DNA of 64,000 bases, from NCBI GenBank assembly GCA_017555965.1, contig JAFZFH010000086.1, positions 19,748 through 83,747 of the forward strand, given 5' to 3'. Shown in pieces: positions 63,131-64,000 of the stretch. The notes under the pieces were generated by a model that made no database searches, had not been told where the DNA came from, and worked only from the letters and a program-made list of their open reading frames with translations. Positions within the stretch are counted from its first letter, which is position 1, and the number at the start of each line of letters is the position of its first letter. The translations under genes and the position numbers were made by a program. This DNA comes from Bacteroidales bacterium. GTDB taxonomy: Bacteria; Bacteroidota; Bacteroidia; Bacteroidales; UBA932.

Positions 63131-63171
63131 AAGGGGGAAAAACCGCAACATGACGGTTATCCCCCTTTTTT
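63131..63171 (+). terminator. Terminator after rpsO
   Basis: AAGGGGGAAAAACCG (63131-63145) pairs with CGGTTATCCCCCTT with two internal mismatches, followed by TTTT. Confidence 0.75.
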
Positions 63172-63339
63172 CATACGCAAAGAAGTCTGACGGCGCAGAC
63201 AACAACCTGCGGCGCCTGAAGAGTGACAAATCATATATATCGGACCTGGTACGATGGTCTTAAAAAGGCTCGGAAGCCTTTAGATGAAACAGAATATTAA
63301 TCAACTCCCATAGGGGGAGGCAGGTTGGAACAAGAAGTA
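63172..63339 (+). other. pnp leader region with hairpin
   Basis: This 168-nt stretch before pnp holds no gene. AAAGGCT (63264-63270) pairs with AGCCTTT (63275-63281) around CGGA. pnp mRNAs are autoregulated through leader hairpins in enterobacteria; whether that applies here is unknown. No TAnnTTTG promoter was found in the gap. Confidence 0.4.
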
Positions 63340-64000
63340 ATGAATATCGTAAAAAAGACAATCGAATTATCCGACGGTAGGGTAATTGAAATCGAGACCG
63401 GCAAGCTTGCAAAGCAGGCTGACGGTTCTGTAGTAGTAAAGATGGGTGGCACAATGCTCCTCGCAACCGTTTGCTGCGCTAAAGACGCTAAGGATGACGT
63501 GGACTTCATGCCGCTTCAGGTAGACTACAAAGAGAAATATGCCTCTGCAGGCCGCTTCCCAGGTGGCTTCATGAAGAGAGAGGGCAAGGCATCTGACTAT
63601 GAGATCCTCATCTCACGTCTTATTGACCGCGCACTCCGTCCACTCTTCCCAGAGGACTTCCACGCAGAAGTATTTGTAAACGTAAACCTTATCTCAGCTG
63701 AGAAGGACATCCAGCCGGATGCACTCGCAGGACTCGCAGCTTCATCAGCACTCGCAGTCAGCGACATTCCGTTCGAGGGTCCTATCTCTGAGGTACGCGT
63801 TGCCAGAATCAACGGTGAGTTCAAGATCAACCCTAACTTCAGCGAGATGGCAGACACTGACATCGACATCATCGTTGCCGCAACATACGACAACATCATG
63901 ATGGTTGAGGGTGAGATGAAGGAGGTAAGCGAGAAGGATATGCTCGAGGCTATCAAGTTCGCTCACGAGGAGATCAAGAAGCACTGCAAGGTTCAGATGG
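63340..64000 (+). CDS. pnp: Polynucleotide phosphorylase (N-terminal part, cut by window edge)
   Basis: The reading frame starts at ATG 63340 ([20 protein letters not shown]) and stays open to the window end, giving 220 residues. It contains the first RNase-PH domain: [54 protein letters not shown]. This exoribonuclease degrades RNA 3' to 5' by phosphorolysis. It follows rpsO, the usual order. Confidence 0.96.
   Translation, partial: MNIVKKTIELSDGRVIEIETGKLAKQADGSVVVKMGGTMLLATVCCAKDAKDDVDFMPLQVDYKEKYASAGRFPGGFMKREGKASDYEILISRLIDRALRPLFPEDFHAEVFVNVNLISAEKDIQPDALAGLAASSALAVSDIPFEGPISEVRVARINGEFKINPNFSEMADTDIDIIVAATYDNIMMVEGEMKEVSEKDMLEAIKFAHEEIKKHCKVQM

Overview
The window is a piece of a Bacteroidota chromosome, most likely order Bacteroidales; I cannot name a genus. 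The evidence is SusC/SusD-type outer-membrane pairs, a type IX secretion (T9SS) C-terminal sorting domain, DUF4837 and NigD-like lipoproteins, a SPOR protein, absence of obvious Shine-Dalgarno sites, and repeated promoters of the Bacteroidetes form TTTG/TTG - 19 or 20 nt - TAnnTTTG. Most of the window is conserved housekeeping DNA with few gaps.

Layout. 1-2.0 kb (minus): the start of bamD (cut by the window edge), trxB and a short-chain dehydrogenase. 2.1-3.4 kb (plus): a Fur-family regulator and a NigD-like lipoprotein, closed by a strong terminator. 3.4-8.85 kb (mostly minus): a carboxyltransferase related to oxaloacetate decarboxylase alpha / pyruvate carboxylase B, tRNA-His, radC, rpoN, a SPOR protein and a LEA-like lipoprotein. 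8.9-10.3 kb: miaB. 10.4-13.8 kb (minus): an M23 peptidase with LysM, phosphomannomutase, peptide deformylase, ruvX. 13.8-18.65 kb (plus): a membrane-anchored M23 protein, dxr, rseP, a DUF4837 lipoprotein, then tRNA-Glu and rpsT. 18.7-33.7 kb is the accessory part: a tandem repeat, a PorV-like barrel with a subtilisin protease carrying a T9SS tail, and two divergent SusC/SusD systems. 33.7-41.5 kb: groL/groS, a DUF819 transporter, a SpoU methyltransferase, glyA, an exported nitroreductase-like protein, an HD hydrolase and a third M23 lipoprotein. 41.56-57 kb: a complete dcw cluster mraZ-rsmH-ftsL-ftsI-murE-mraY-murD-ftsW-murG-murC-ftsQ-ftsA-ftsZ. 57-64 kb: gltX, rpiB, truB, a MATE transporter, a YgjP-like metallopeptidase, an alpha/beta hydrolase, rpsO and the start of pnp.

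Themes. Cell-envelope building dominates: peptidoglycan precursors and septation (dcw), three LytM-type peptidases, a SPOR protein, BamD and RseP. The accessory part pairs secreted proteolysis with TonB-dependent uptake.

The most notable unexplained structures are: a 92-nt nested palindrome lying in frame inside truB; a dispersed family of small hairpins ending in ATGAC whose right arm is repeated, in one case into a 19-bp tandem array; four 10-bp-phased TGG repeats in front of mraZ that look like a MraZ operator; several promoters whose -7 box lies 4-7 nt before the ATG, predicting leaderless mRNAs; a carboxyltransferase whose biotinyl-like domain has lost the biotin lysine; and a subtilisin protease with both a lipobox and a T9SS tail.
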